Assembly (NCBI GenBank): GCA_021229015.1
Contig: CM037777.1
Coordinates: 24,981,222-25,045,221, forward strand
Source of the DNA: Solen grandis
Taxonomy: Eukaryota > Mollusca > Bivalvia > Adapedonta > Solenidae
Direction of reading: 5' to 3'
DNA length: 64,000 bases
Shown here piece by piece: positions 33,976 to 46,034 of this stretch (position 1 is the stretch's first letter; the number at the start of each line of letters is the position of its first letter). The notes below the pieces were generated by a model. It was not told the origin of the DNA. It searched no databases and worked only from the letters and a program-made list of their open reading frames with translations. The position numbers and the translations under genes are program-made.

Positions 33976-34070
33976 TCCATCAGTTCTGAAACCCTCAGAA
34001 GTATGCAAAACACTTATAGTAAGCCGGATACTGTACTACATGTAGTGCATTATTTTTTAAGATTTGTGTC

Positions 34071-34163
34071 ACTACCGGGGATCGAATATACGACTTCGAA
34101 GCTACATCCTCTGGTACGACCTCGTGTTATTGACGCAGATACTCTACCAATCGGTGTAGCCAA
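34071..34163 (-). repeat. tRNA-like SINE head
   Basis: On the minus strand GATTGGTAGAGTATCTG (A box) and ATTCGATCCCCGGTAGT (B box) are spaced like a tRNA. No body repeat could be matched, so a tRNA pseudogene is the alternative. Confidence 0.5.
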
Positions 34164-34365
34164 AAGATGAAAAAAAGTAAATTGATAAAGAAACCGTCCT
34201 TTTAGAATTAAACATGTCTTTTTATAAACACTATACAAACACTCTGACACTGTTGTGTTATGTAAATGTAGACCAAATACCCGAAAACAAAACTCAGACG
34301 TTCATAATTAGTGTTCATTAACAGGTACAGATCAGAGGGTATATTGGTAATTTGTGACACATGTT

Positions 34366-34607
34366 TTAACCCTTTCCCTCATTTATACTCATTTTGACGC
34401 ACTCAGTAGGTACCACATAAAGCCGGATCTGCAGAAAACCACAGTTAAACCTTACCAAATTTAATTATAAAGTCCTCATTTCCAGACCACTGAGGAGCAG
34501 CGAACAGCATAAAACCTGATCAGCCTGCGAGTTACTCGCAGGCTGATCTGGTTTTATGTTGTTCGCATAGGTCTTTTCATGGTGTCCTCTATGAGGGAAA
34601 GGGTTAA
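34366..34607 (-). mobile_element. piggyBac-like MITE, copy 6
   Basis: 242 bp, reverse orientation, TTAA at both ends, central hairpin intact (CTGCGAGTTACTCGCAG at the apex). Confidence 0.9.
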
Positions 34608-35399
34608 CTGAATCCACTTCAAAAATAGGATAATATTTTAGATTTTTTGTTCGGTTTAAGAATAAAACTAGTTTCTATTGAGATAATGTATAACTTTATG
34701 AAAAAATAGTACACAACTGTAGAATCACATTATGTTTTTATACACAACTAAGTTTATTTTCAAAGTCATGGCTGTATACATTCGTGGAACCGTTGAGTCC
34801 ATACGAATTGCCTAGTCAGGTGGATATTTTTTTATGACAAAATGTCAAAATCACCAAACATTAAATTTTGAAGGGTACGCAGATGAAAAAGAACGTTTCG
34901 TTATTTCTTGCAGAAATATGCCATGCTGCTAAGACTGCATATATTTCCTTAAATCTCATTTATATCATGACATGAACTTGTAAATAGGTGCTATTTTTGG
35001 CGAATGGAAACTGCATCTGATGACATTAGTGCAGTAAACCTCTGTAGATGTCACACACACACACAGATTTTGAAATAGTTCAATGACTTGACGCTCAGTT
35101 TAATGTTTCGTTGGTTAAAATATGAAAAGACGTCGAGAGACGAAAAAAAAATTAAAAGCACATGAAATCGTTTTATTGAAGTATAGCCAAATAACGTGTA
35201 GTTTCGCAAAAAAATCTCTCCCATGATCATTTGAAAGTCAAAGGGACGCCAAAGGATATGTTTTACTTGTATATCAACCTTGAAATGAAATGTAAGCTTT
35301 CTCACCTTGCCATTGATAATAAACTCATTTTATGATACGGTTACTTATATCCACTTTTCTATTTTATTATTATAACTTAGTAACATATTAGACGAGCTG
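34608..35399. other. No feature seen
   Basis: AT-rich non-coding sequence. A short (CA)n lies at about 35054-35064. Confidence 0.4.
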
Positions 35400-35625
35400 A
35401 TTTGCCCAAGAGGTTTGAACTGGGAGGCCATGGTTTGACTTTTGGTTGCGATATATTAAATGGTTCCGGTACTCTCTTGCTTCGTATTCAGTATATATGG
35501 GTTACTCCAGGACTGGTTGGCACAGATTCATGGATATTATAATGTCACCTGGTTCGTATCATGGCACTTGTTTACGGCGTGGAATATATAAACGATACTC
35601 TAGAATTCGAATCCTACGGGTCTTT
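35400..35625 (+). repeat. Degenerate SINE-like repeat
   Basis: GGTTACTCCAGGACTGGTTGG and ATAATGTCACCTGGTTCGTA follow the same order as the core of the elements at 538-760 and 42430-42670. Confidence 0.4.
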
Positions 35626-36155
35626 AATGATCACTTGTGTTACTCTATATACAGGGTGATATAATAGATAAAAGATCGAGACTGAATGGGAAGGATGAAA
35701 AAAAAAAGGAAAGACAAACAGAAAAAAAGAGGGAACGAATAAAGACAAAACGAACACGGTTGTCCGCGTTATGAAGAGGACAGTAGGTACAGAGGTTGAG
35801 ACAGGCCGGTATCGGCTGTTTGTATACATGGGTTTCTTCTTGTCCATTGTTTTGTATCGACAGGAACATCTTGTAACTCACGACAGATGGTATGATGGCG
35901 TCAATTACTTTAAAGGGGCCTGGGCAGCGATTCTCTGGATTTTGCTTTTGCAAATATATTTTCAAATTTATTTGCGCACCTGGTCATTGGAGAACGTTGC
36001 ACACCCTTATTGTGACCACGTGTGACTGCCTTTGTGGCCAATGCAGTTCAAGATCAGTCAATAAATTTGCAGCAGGTACCCCAATAAACAACAAACGGTA
36101 AAGTCCAAGATGTAGTAATGACTTGTCCAAATTTAACATGGCTTTACTTAGTACT
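35626..36155. other. No gene seen
   Basis: Contains purine-rich runs (35695-35740). Overlapping short open frames on both strands have no support. Confidence 0.35.
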
Positions 36156-36294
36156 GGCCCCTTGATCTCGAAAACACTTAAGTACGAAATTTGAGTATCA
36201 TTCTCAAATCCCTGTTGAAAGTAATGGACATAGTTTGAGTATAAGTTTAAAAATCATACTTAAGTACCATTCTTATTTTCGAGAACACGGGGCC
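36156..36294. mobile_element. 139-bp MITE with GGCCCC termini
   Basis: GGCCCCTTGATCTCGAAAAC at the left is the inverse of TTTTCGAGAACACGGGGCC at the right. ACTTAAGTA occurs inside both arms. A second, poorer copy is at 52407-52545. Confidence 0.75.
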
Positions 36295-39111
36295 TGATTG
36301 CAGTAGATTATGTACACATGAATATATAACGCAAATTTTATTGTAGTATTGTTTGCTGTTGTTGTTTGTTTTTTGTCGTTTTATGCCTATTCAGCTTATA
36401 AGGTTGTTGTTGTTGTTGTTGTTATCATTAATAATGACTAGCGGATCTCTCAAAAATATGAAATAATACTTGCGATTAAAATGCCATCGGACGGCGAATG
36501 TTTCTAAATGACACACATATACTGCATTTAATGACATGAAAACAACCAAGGCATACCGGTCATTAGTCCCGAGGTGCAGTTAATACTCTATTCATTAAGC
36601 TTGACAAAAAGCACTTATCCTAAAATCAAGAACAAAACGATAATGGTGACAATGGTGTGACGTCAAGTAATGCTTTTATTAAAGCACTTTGATGATAATA
36701 TTTATAAATATTTAATAACAAAATAAAATTTGTAACGCTATTCATAAAAAAGGAAAATAGTGAATAAAATAACTTGCGGCGAATTATCAAACATATTATG
36801 TGGTGTTCCAGAGAGTTTTCATAAAAAAAGACACGATGTTTACACCATATAAAGGGATACCATGCAATGGCTTTTTTTTTTTTCATAGTTAATCTCTTAC
36901 GGTGAATCAGTCAATATATTGCTCTTGTTCATACCATTGTCTTAAGTACAAACATTCTAATACACATTTAATGCTGACTGAGAATCCATAAAATAATCGA
37001 GTATTCAGCGAAAGTTACTTTTTTCAGAAATCAAAAAGAAGAAAAAACATTTATTTGAGTGGGTCATATTAAGTAAAAGCAGTAGAATTACAGGGTATCT
37101 GCAGGAGAGCATGCTATGTTAATAATGCTTTCATACTGGTTATTAATTGCGTGTCAGCGATTTTTTATTATTTAACTTTTATATGTGTGTTTTAATAATC
37201 GATTTTTCTTGAGTAATTACGCATATACGAAACATTTATTTTCCGTTGGTATTATCTTTAGTGCCGAATATATACCGGTATATTTGCTCTTTTTAATCAT
37301 ACTCGATGAGACTGGTAAACTTTTCTATCAGACTTTTTTTTTTTACATCGGAAATGAAACAGTTTTAGATTAAATTGATTAGTTTTCTGTGAAATAAGTA
37401 TATTTCACGAGGACATGTACACACACAAACCTCGCCTGTTTCCGTCCTATACGGAGAACACAAATAATTTCTGACCGTTGTTTAATACCTCCACAACGGA
37501 GAATACCGATAATAACTGCCGTTCGTAGGTCAAAAACTTCCGCAATACAAAATGTTGGCACGAACTTACAATAATGGTTTACTTTTTGTTACTAATGCAT
37601 CATACATCGCATACCGACGTACTTCTTGTAACGTGAAACATCCAACCTTTCCAAACTTACTTTCTACCAAGGAAATGCAAAATGAATTCAGAAAAAAATC
37701 AAACCAAATGCATTAATCCAGATATGACAGATGACAATATATATATATAGGTAAATCTGGTAATTATGTGTGAAATTTCAATTTATATTTAGATCTATAT
37801 ATATCGGGCAGGATCTGATACACCATCGCATCTATAATTAAGAAATACTGTTGCTAAGAAGTATTTTTAAACAACCATCGCGGTCGGGTAAATTGCTACT
37901 TTCTTTTTCTCATTATTGAACCTACACAAATTGGTATTTCACGTGACAGTTCACTTCCTCCACTTGAAATCAACAAGAGATGTGGCATGTATATAGACTA
38001 TATGCTGATACACTCCAACCACAGTAAGTCAACGGCTATTCAACAGTTGGAGTATCTTTAATCCGCAGGATCAAGTAGTGTACCAGTGTAGTGACAGTCG
38101 TTGAAATTCTTGTGACAGGGATAGTTCTGGGACAGATATACGGATACAAGATGGATGCACAGATTACTATTTCGTGTCAGTAAGATTTACACTGACTTTC
38201 ATGTATACTTGTTATCAGTGCTGTGTGTCATGTGATCGGAGGTATGGAGATAACGCCAAGTAACAGTGGACTTTACGGTGTAATATATCATATTTTCTGT
38301 AAGTATTGACTCGCATAACCCTCACCCTCTGAAATTATTTCATTAATCTGTTACTGGATCTTTATCATCGTTTATCGATTAAATTTTACCAATTTCATCG
38401 ATAATAACTCATCTTTCATAATAACATGTCTCTCGCTCACTACTCTAACAGGTACTCGAAATCTCTCGGAGATATCAGCTAAAAATCGCAACAAGCTCGG
38501 GTCTCTCTGGACAAGCTCTAGATACCCGTGCTTTTAGCCATGTTGCGCAGTAGCTGCTCAAAGACGTATATGCGCAAAAACCATGTGATACAATAACAGC
38601 AGACAGCATATTTAATATATAGTACTATGGTGTGTCATACACACGAGTTTAAATCCGGAGAACCTGATATAGAACAATAAAGTCCATACATGGCAATTAT
38701 GGTAACCGGCAAAGCATAAACGAGATAGACTGCTTGTGTAAAGTAATTTTCAGGGCTTCAGGTGAGGAAAATACCTGGCCTCTGTCGAGGTTGAAACTCT
38801 GGACACTCGGTCACTAACCACTTCCACTGTCAACAAAAGATGAAGAAAAAATAAACAATCTTTTATTTATACCATGCTAAACTTCTATGAAACTGATTGG
38901 AAATTTTCGGATTTAAAAAAGGACCGATAACTCGGTAAATATTTCATATGAGAAGTACATTTGTGTGCATGGCGACATAAAATGGTTAAAACCTATAATG
39001 ATTTTTTTTCATTTGCCATATCATGGAAAGCCATAACTTGCATTAATAATAGGCAAAAAAAAAAAAACCCTCCCTTTATGCATCTTAGTAACGCGGTCAT
39101 ATATCACTAGC
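36295..39111. other. No firm gene; (TTG)n at 36403-36423
   Basis: AT-rich. A possible first exon (38244-38298) is listed separately. Nothing else could be supported. Confidence 0.4.
38244..38298 (+). other. Weak candidate first coding exon
   Basis: An ATG (38244) opens 18 codons (MEITPSNSGLYGVIYHIF) up to a strong donor TCT|GTAAGTAT. An earlier ATG near 38151 likewise runs into CA|GTAAGA. The region upstream is slightly less AT-rich. There is no known protein similarity and chance is a serious alternative. Confidence 0.2.
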
Positions 39112-39317
39112 ACATTCCCCTCACCGCGTGGGTTTGAATCCCGGCAGGGTTATTCGGATTTTCATGTGAGGAAGCCTTCCAGCTGGCTTGCGGTAGGTCG
39201 GTGGTTCTACCCGGATGCCTTCGTGCAATCGGGGTCTTCCTCCACCTGTAATTAGGTGGACGTCGCTATATGACTGAAATACTGTCGAAGCGACGGTAAA
39301 CTTAGTCAAGTTAAGTC
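39112..39317 (+). mobile_element. 5'-truncated tRNA-derived SINE
   Basis: Starts at the B-box region (CCCCTCACCGCGTGGGTTTG) and continues with the full body (CCAGCTGGCTTGCGGTAGGT, CTTCCTCCACCTGTAATTAG) and tail. The A-box half is missing. Confidence 0.88.
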
Positions 39318-41714
39318 ACTATCACTTTAAGAATCAATAACTCAGCATACTAAAGTTATCATAAAATGACAGGTTATTCCGCTGATCATTTCTAATACCA
39401 AGACACACTTGTCTTGTAAACTGTTATATAGTGTTGTGTTCCGAGTTCTATATCGCTGTGACAGTAACGCTGTCGGTAGAGTAAAATGGCACCTGTTTGG
39501 AACCACCAACCTACCACAGGCCAACCCACAGCGATGAGGGTGTGTGTGACTTCACCCGATCGACCTGAAACCACTCGTATATATTTGGGCTTGAAAAGTT
39601 AAAATTATTTCTAACAAAGATCATTGAGCCAAGGACCTGTGATAAGATACAGATCTATAATGTTTTAATTTCTAGCCACCCTCATCGCTCTAAGATCATG
39701 TAAGTACATGATGGGTAGGGGGGGGGGGGGGGGTTGTTGTTTAGGAAATATATTTTTATGCCGTTCCTGCTGGAAAGCCAATATTTCATATACTCGCGCA
39801 CTCCATATTTTTAGTGTGCCAAAATAGAACTAGTTTGTGCAGTAAAACGTAAATTCCAAAAATTTTACAACAAATGTTATTAAAAAACCCCGGCCTATAT
39901 GACGTCATGTTAAGCTTTTTGCATGATTCAGAGGGAAAACTGCTGTTAGTATTTTATTTCTTTATCAATTTTAATGGTATATAGAGCATACGAAGTGGAA
40001 AACTGTGCCCTATACAAAGATTCCAAGGATTCTTTTGTCAGATGTACAGTTTTCCTCAACATTCGGGAAAGCCTTCCGATGTTAGGTAATTCTATACATG
40101 AGAATCATTACTGCTTTTTTTCCACTTATCATGCGCTTCATCCCATAAATAGGTAGATTAAATTGTTATCTGGCAATTAACAATCATGCAGAAAGATATG
40201 CACCCCATTTTATGATTGAATAGCCTAAAATAATTTAAATGCAAACTAATAAAATGGGTGCTTTTCCGATTTCTTCGGTTGTTAACCAAGATTAGATTTG
40301 GTTAAAAAATAGGTCAAAATCCATATTATACAACTTACGCCGAAAAAAAAATGCACAACAATCTTTTTACATGATTTTTGTCATATTATTATAAAAGTTG
40401 TCACGGCACACAATGAACGATAACTCGTGCAAAGATGCGTTCAGCGGAGAAAGCAAACAGTGGCGGGCAATCGGGAATTCGCTATGTATACATGAAGTGC
40501 AGCACCTTTGACATATAATATGCTCTTGGTTTATCTAACAGGTATATGAAAAATGAAATTATGTCGTTCATTAGCCACAAGATTCATTTGATGCGGAAAA
40601 GCTAGAAATCAATTCCAAATTACAAGCCACTTGATTTTCTCTTTTGCTTCATGCAACATCAGGACTCTCAGTCCTTTGATCTGTTATGAATGAACAAACA
40701 AAAAAAGCATGTATCTGTCTTTTCTTGAATGAACTTCTTCAAGTATTGGAGATGGAAGGTTCAGAAAGCGATTTAATGTGTGCTCCTAGTTTGGTGTCAC
40801 AGGCGTTTTCTCAACGTTTCCGGCATGTGTCAATTGTACATGTATGTATGTCAAATATAATGTATAGCATGTGCACGTAGAGCTTTGCAGTACAGGATGC
40901 ATGGTAAAATGTGTATTTCCTCACAAAAATGCAGAAGGACGTGACACAAAGGCACAGAATAGCGTGAAATCATTGTATAATATCAGGGTTGACTTTTTCT
41001 TCTAGATAGCGTTTGGTCACCCGAAATATTAAGCTTTTATATGAAGTTTTTCGGAAAAAAATATTTTATGAAATAACATCAAATCAATTCAAATCCATAA
41101 TATTTAATTGTGTCCAACGGTAAATATTTTAGCCGTAACAGTTGCTTTGTCGCCCCGTCATAAGGAACAAATTTACCTAAACAAGCAAAGGCGAGATGAA
41201 ACCTTGTCAAAGGTTATCAATTAGATAACAACAAAGTTCCTGATTACGGGTTAGGAACTGGGTCTAATGGTTTCTTTTTTTTGTTGTTTTTTTCCTCGGA
41301 CCAATCCGGTTGAACTCTTCTTATTTGTGTGTGACGTCATTATGAATTGACTTTTCACGTTTGACCTATATATGGATGCTTGCATAAGAAAGTCCGAATT
41401 TAACGTTTTTCATTGGAAGATAAGCTATACTTAGGGGAGATCGCAGTTTTTGTTGAGATGTCAACTAGCTAAAACATATGCTTCGTATTCACGAATTTTA
41501 TATAGTGGTCTATTGAGTTGCAGTTTCTTTGATAAAATTATTATTTAGTTGGTTTAAGCTGATAAACATTGAGACCTCAGTGTTTCGGACCGACGTCATA
41601 AATATATGCAGTATATTAGTCTGTTCCACTGTCGCTGTAAGACTGAATTACGGATCTAGTTCATCGTTGCCTTACTACACGACATAGTCACTCGGGCCCC
41701 GCGCCTTCGTGACT
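39318..41714. other. No gene seen; decayed SINE and G run
   Basis: About 39470-39565, read on the minus strand, keeps 'CCTCATCGCTGTGGGTTGG' and 'GGTAGGTTGGTGGTTCC', a decayed SINE. A 16-base G run is at 39718-39733. Otherwise AT-rich and featureless. Confidence 0.45.
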
Positions 41715-41814
41715 NNNNNNNNNNNNNNNNNNNNNNNNNNNNNNNNNNNNNNNNNNNNNNNNNNNNNNNNNNNNNNNNNNNNNNNNNNNNNNNNNNNNNN
41801 NNNNNNNNNNNNNN
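41715..41814. other. Assembly gap, 100 N
   Basis: Exactly 100 N, the usual placeholder for a scaffold gap of unknown size. The open frame drawn through it is meaningless. Sequence quality differs on the two sides (see findings). Confidence 0.99.
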
Positions 41815-41934
41815 TGCATAAAACCATAATCTTTTGGTAGTTTGGGGAGTTATTCCCATTTGTTATTTTTCATACCAAAATTTTTATGGGAGCATAACTC
41901 AAAGGCTATAAGGCTAAACATGAAACTTCATGGA

Positions 41935-42420
41935 AATTCTTTTATACCCCCAACCATTTTTGGGGGAGGGGGCATTAGTTTTGCCATTGCCACCCATCAT
42001 CAGTCCATCCATCATCGTACATCCATCTAAAAATTTTGTCTGGAGCAAACATGAATAAAATAGGGGACTGAATTTAAAATTTGAACTTCATGCATTTGGG
42101 AGAAGTGTGGGGACCAAGTTCCAAACTCTCGTCAAGAAACTTGGGTTAGTTTTTGTTTTTAAAGTTATCCAAGCTTAGCTTGAAAAAATACGGGGATTTA
42201 CTTCAAATTGATATTTTGAGCGATACTGAAAAGGGTGCTGGGGGAAGTTTTGGGTTAGTTACGCAGCTATGAAAACCAAAGAACAAAACCAAACCAATAA
42301 AGTTTAATTGGTTTACAGGCCAAAAATAAAATTTATATTTTTTAGTTTTGTTTAAAAAGCATTGAATTGTTTTCCCTTGTACTTTTTTTACTTATTTCCC
42401 TTTATCATCTTCCCCGGCTG
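41935..42420 (+). repeat. Possible HINE-like start
   Basis: TTTTATACCCCCAACC is followed by TTTTTGGGGGAGGGGGCATT, forming a C-run/G-run hairpin next to a T-run, then a (CATC)n-like stretch. This is the order seen at other HINE-like starts. No matching 3' end was found. Confidence 0.35.
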
Positions 42421-42429
42421 AATCAATTT

Positions 42430-42670
42430 CAGTTTCCCATCTCAGGGGGCGTGCTTAGAGTGTCTGCCTTTTGGAGCGGGGGTCATGGGTTTGACCCCGG
42501 GGATCAGAATGAAAATTAATAAAATGGTCTGGTATAGCCCCCTTTGCTTGGGGTCAGTAAAAGGGGTAGTTCCAGGACGGGTTGGGCCCGGTGAGGATAA
42601 TGTGAGGGTTGGTATCATCCACTTTTTTGGGCATTACGGGCGAGTCAATAAAGAACCACCTTGAATCCCG
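42430..42670 (+). repeat. SINE-like repeat with tRNA head
   Basis: GGGTTTGACCCCGGGG acts as B box and GATAATGTGAGGGTTGGTAT matches the core of the element at 538-760. Spelling is noisy, as elsewhere after the gap. Confidence 0.5.
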
Positions 42671-43584
42671 ATCAACCGGGAACATCCATGTTTTTCACCA
42701 TTGTTTAAATACATATAAAAACTGTGTACAAAACACACATGTATACGGTCATTTGTTTTAGTTTGAATGCAAACGGCAAGTGTGAAAAAAAGCAAGTTTT
42801 TCATCAAATGGAGTCCCGTGCTGAAATTGGTATTGATTTAAAAGGTAAAACTGGTAAGGACATACAGCTAGTTTTTTGATGTGTTGGGGTCTTCTGCACC
42901 ACTTTTTCTCAATTTAAATTTGGGTTTGGGGAGTTTTAAACCGCGGTTTAGAAGTCTTTTAAAAGGGGATGAAGCCAGGGCTGGGACGCCCCAAATTGTG
43001 CCATAAAAAACAAAAAAAATGTGTAATAAAGTCAGGATTGGGTATCCCTCAAAAAAAAGCAAAGTCAGGTTGAAGGAAATAGCACAGGCTTTTGGGGCAT
43101 TTAAACATGGTACCATTTTCAAACAATCTTGGCAGAATGTTTAAGGATTCGCAAGCTTTACAGCCCTTTTTTTTCCCCAAAATTTCCCTTAGCAATGAGC
43201 AAATGGCAAAACGAGAACATCAGTATGCAGTGTGTTGTTGAATTGTTTGAGGTCAAAAGATGAATTCCTTTTGCATCTACTTTTTTCACTTTTGGTCTGA
43301 TGGATTGAACCCCGTTGGCCCAAGTGCAAGCCCTGGAGGGAAATTTATTGAAAAAAAAGAGGAAATTCTAAACCAAAATGGGTTTTGGGCGGGTTATTTA
43401 TTGATTTTGCCCCCGTTATTGAGTGGGGCAACCTATTCTGTCAAAGGAGAAAGTCTCCAAATATGAAATACTGCAGTGGGACTTTAAAAGGCAACAAAAA
43501 AAAAAAACAATTTCGATTTGTGACAAAGCATTGGGTGGGGGCTTTTTCGTGTCCTTGGACCCATTACTAGTTTGCAAAAGCTTT

Positions 43585-44052
43585 TTAGTCCCCTGAGCAC
43601 TTGTCAGGTTTTTGTTTTATGCTATGTCAGATGATTTTAAAATTGGGTCATTTTTGGGTAAAAAAACTGGGGTCACTGGGCAAATTTTAAAAAAAACTTG
43701 TGAACACTCTAAGGCAACATTTTTGGCCAAACCCTTTAAAGAACTTGTCAAATGTTTGTTTACTCAAATCTCGGATGAATTAAAAGGGGCCATGGGGTAA
43801 AAAAGTGGCCACCAGGGAAAAATTTTTTAAAAAAATCTTGTGAACACTTGAGGCCTATTTTTTTGCCCCGTCTTCTTTAAAACTCAAAAAAAAAATGGGA
43901 TGCATGAACCCCAGTTGGTGCAAACAGGTGGATCAAAATCTAGGTCACTTAGTCAAATGAAAAAAAAATATTTTAGATGCAATTTTTTGTCTAAGCCTAA
44001 CCGCCCCTCTTACCGGGTGAGCGACACGGGCCTTTTGGGCCCCTCTTTTTTT
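43585..44052 (+). mobile_element. HINE/pearl-like element, degraded or misread
   Basis: It starts CTTTTTAGTCCCCTGAGCAC and ends GGGTGAGCGACACGGGCC-TTTT-GGGCCCCTCTTTTTTT, recognisably the family B/C ends with inflated homopolymers. The interior repeats 'CTTGTGAACACT' blocks. Confidence 0.6.
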
Positions 44053-44055
44053 CTG

Positions 44056-44871
44056 TAACTATAAAGTAGGGAATGTAAAAAAAAAAAAACCCCGGGCAGG
44101 CATTATAAGATTTGGGGAAATGTCAAAATATTTCATCCTTTCTACTGAAAATTTTAGTATAGATAAAAAAGAACAATACAACATGGCCCAAAGTCTCAGC
44201 AAAAGATGACCCATCGTTATTTAAAATAAAAGTTTTCCTTTCTTCATGCAAATACCAGCTTACTGAAAAAATTATAACCACTGCTACTAAAAAAACTTCC
44301 AACCTTTGTGCTTTTTTTTGTATGAATTAAAATCTTACAAGTAGATTTGTAAATTAGGAAAGTGCAGAATCATTGGAGCAAGTTCTGGGTTTTTGTGTGT
44401 CATATATCCCCCTTTAAATTTATCCCTTTTTTTCCATTACAATGCTAGGTTTTCCCAAATTTTGACTTGTACCCTTTCAATTTTTCTGTGATTTTGCTTC
44501 CATGATGTGTCTACATACTGTGTATTTTTTCAATTTTACACACTAAATTTGCGTATATTGTGGCTAATTTAATGAAATGTATGTTTGTTTTAGTTGCTGT
44601 TTCCCTCTTTTTTTTTTGTTGAATTTGAAAAAAAATAATAATGCCCTGGGAAATATATAAAAAACTAAAGTTCCCTTGTTAAAATTTAATTGCTTTTGAA
44701 TTTTTGTAAGATATCAGCATTTGCTTTTACTTAACTATCAACTCAAGCTTTCCTTTGAAAACGAAAAATAGATTTTTTTCGGAATTTTTTTAACACAGTT
44801 GTTATGATTCCTGAAGAAAGTTTTATAAATTTTAAAAAATATAAATGGGGTTTTGTTTTTCTTTTTTAAAG
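44056..44871. other. No feature seen before the exon candidate
   Basis: AT-rich, many homopolymers. It ends in a long pyrimidine tract (TTTTGTTTTTCTTTTTT) directly before the next entry. Confidence 0.4.
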
Positions 44872-45053
44872 GGGACTAGTTGTTGCGCTACAACCCACCC
44901 GGGCGAGCTCGAAAAACCTCCGTCATTGACCCTAACGAGATACCCCCCCTGCGTCACCCAAAGGCCAAACGGAAGGCGGACAACCTCTTGCCTGGTGGGG
45001 ACCCCCACCGGGCGGGGATCGCCCTGGGACAACTATGTCCAGGAACACTGCGG
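44872..45053 (+). pseudogene. GC-rich broken exon candidate
   Basis: About 182 bp of GC-rich sequence in AT-rich surroundings, bounded by an acceptor (TTTTTTAAAG) and a donor (CTGCGG|GTAATA). Protein-like pieces alternate between two forward frames: RYNPPG, then DPNEIPP and PKAKRKADNLLPGG in one frame, GELEK and DNYVQEHCG in the other. The frame switches fall at C, A or G homopolymers. That pattern is expected for a real exon carrying indel errors, or for a pseudogene. I do not recognise the protein. The type is marked pseudogene only because the frame is broken as given. Confidence 0.45.
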
Positions 45054-46034
45054 GTAATACACATGTACCTTTTGTGTTAAATAAAGGATTTTGTTTAGTG
45101 GTACAAATATATCTCATCGAGTGTGATGCAATTTCATATTTTCACGTGGTCTTTTAGCGCGGGAAAAAATGTGAAAATTGTAACTTCGTGAGATATAACC
45201 CATATCCACTCAAAACAAACAAATTTTTTTTTTTATTTATGCCAACTGCTGCTAATTTCCTTTACAAGTAAAATTAGCCCCGGAGATCTAATTTTTCCGC
45301 GTGGGATAGGGTTTTTTTCTCATGAAGAACACGTATTTTGTCATTTAGCTAAAAAAAAGGGTAGCTAAAAAAAAAGGTAGCATGAAAAAATAAAAGGTAC
45401 ATGAAATAAAAGGTAGAAAATAAAAGTTGCATAAAATAAAAGGTAATATTGTTTACATTTAAAACTCTCAATAAAATCAATACATGCAGTGCCCATTTTA
45501 AAATATAGTGGAACCACTACATTTTAGATATATAAAAAAAATTTTGATTTCAATGACTTGTTTCATGTATGAGTTGAATTTAGTGTCAAGAAAACCCTGT
45601 CGATCGACAGGCAAGGGAAAAAACCTGTACGGTAAAAATCGAATCGAATTCAATTTTTCAACATCAAAATTACAGTGGAAAATGATTTTTTGGGCCAGAA
45701 AAAGGGAATTTCCGTTCACTGGGGTTGTTTTTTATAAGAAATTATCTGTATTGGGTTCCTAGTTTTTTAAAAAAGAAAAAAAAAGGAGGAAAATTGGGCC
45801 TGCCCAGTGTTTCAAAAAAAGAGTGAATAGAAGACCAGTGTGAAATATTAACTCATAGTCTAGCCCGACTTTTACTAAATTTTTTTATGATGACCCCCCT
45901 TTTCCTGAAATTTGTAAAGAAAACAACGAAATAAAGGAATTTTTTAATGTATATTAAACACATAAAACAATAAGGAAAAAAACACTAGTTGTATAGATAA
46001 AAATAAAAGCCTTCCTGCAATCAATTTTGCAGAG
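45054..46034. other. No gene seen; short AT-rich repeats
   Basis: An AAATAAAAGGTA(GC) motif repeats about six times at 45345-45445. Otherwise featureless. Confidence 0.45.

Noticed and set aside
33064..34013. Long overlapping open frames on both strands (up to 139 codons)
   Set aside because: They exist only because the minisatellite period is 42 bp. The peptides are simple repeats of the unit in every frame.
41656..41859. Open frame spanning the N gap
   Set aside because: It is joined through 100 unknown bases and is not a real sequence.
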